DNA of 64,000 nucleotides from Daphnia pulex (Eukaryota; Arthropoda; Branchiopoda; Diplostraca; Daphniidae): assembly GCF_021134715.1 (NCBI RefSeq), contig NC_060028.1, forward strand, positions 2,812,501 through 2,876,500. The letters run 5' to 3'. Shown here in pieces: positions 63,916 through 64,000 of this stretch; position 1 is the first letter of the stretch; each line of letters starts with the position of its first letter. Under the pieces are notes generated by a model. It was not told the DNA's origin and ran no database searches. It worked only from the letters and a program-made list of their open reading frames with translations. The position numbers and the translations under genes were made by a program.

Positions 63916-64000
63916 CTGTCCAAGAACAAAAGTTGTTAATAAACTCATAATCAACATGTAAGAGCAAGATTAACCTCAAGACCTAAATCATCTTTTACAA
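63916..64000 (-). other. Pvr: Pvr intron, cut by window edge
   Basis: Sequence upstream of the TTGGACAG acceptor of the first visible exon. No exon recognised before the edge. Confidence 0.5.

Overview
The window looks like nuclear DNA of an arthropod, most likely a branchiopod crustacean of the Daphnia type. The reasons are short (about 60-80 bp) GT-AG introns in an invertebrate PDGF/VEGF-type receptor, a Dacapo-type CDK inhibitor pair, LTR-retroelement debris, and long gene-poor spacers full of homopolymers and microsatellites. The species is an inference; no rRNA or tRNA gene was seen.

Positions 1-11,000 hold a tandem, partly deleted array of one LTR retroelement (endogenous-retrovirus-like) family on the + strand. 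From the left edge it reads: 3' part of an envelope-type glycoprotein gene (2-3673, broken by one in-frame TGA), an ankyrin-repeat gene (3771-5315), a small acidic/proline-rich gene (5901-6695), polypurine tract, LTR A (6999-7365), a broken second copy of the acidic gene, polypurine tract, LTR B (8364-8699), a primer-binding-site-like sequence, a second intact ankyrin gene (8720-10126), a tandem repeat, a third ankyrin relic and a diverged LTR end (to 11,000). Two accessory genes placed after env, as in complex retroviruses, are the most unusual part. gag and pol are not in the window.

Positions 11,490-12,140 contain two adjacent long inverted repeats (foldbacks). AT-rich, gene-free DNA runs on to about 14.6 kb.

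Positions 14.6-56.6 kb are mainly non-coding and contain two paralogous two-exon CDK-inhibitor genes in the same orientation (29131-30563 and 43340-44529). Both carry a CDI domain in exon 1, a phase-1 intron at the identical place, and a PCNA-binding (PIP) motif that is completed only after splicing. Cell-cycle-type promoter motifs (paired DRE TATCGATA, CCAAT, GC boxes, E2F and CHR-like) lie upstream or in the intron.

Positions 56,825-63,915 on the minus strand carry the 3' end of a PDGF/VEGF-receptor-like tyrosine kinase gene (Pvr): 20 constitutive or alternative exon positions covering Ig2 to Ig7, one membrane helix, a split kinase and a tail rich in YxxM and YxN motifs. Every splice junction checked keeps frame. 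Two exons encode alternative versions of the second half of Ig2 and can only be used one at a time. The 5' end lies beyond the right edge.
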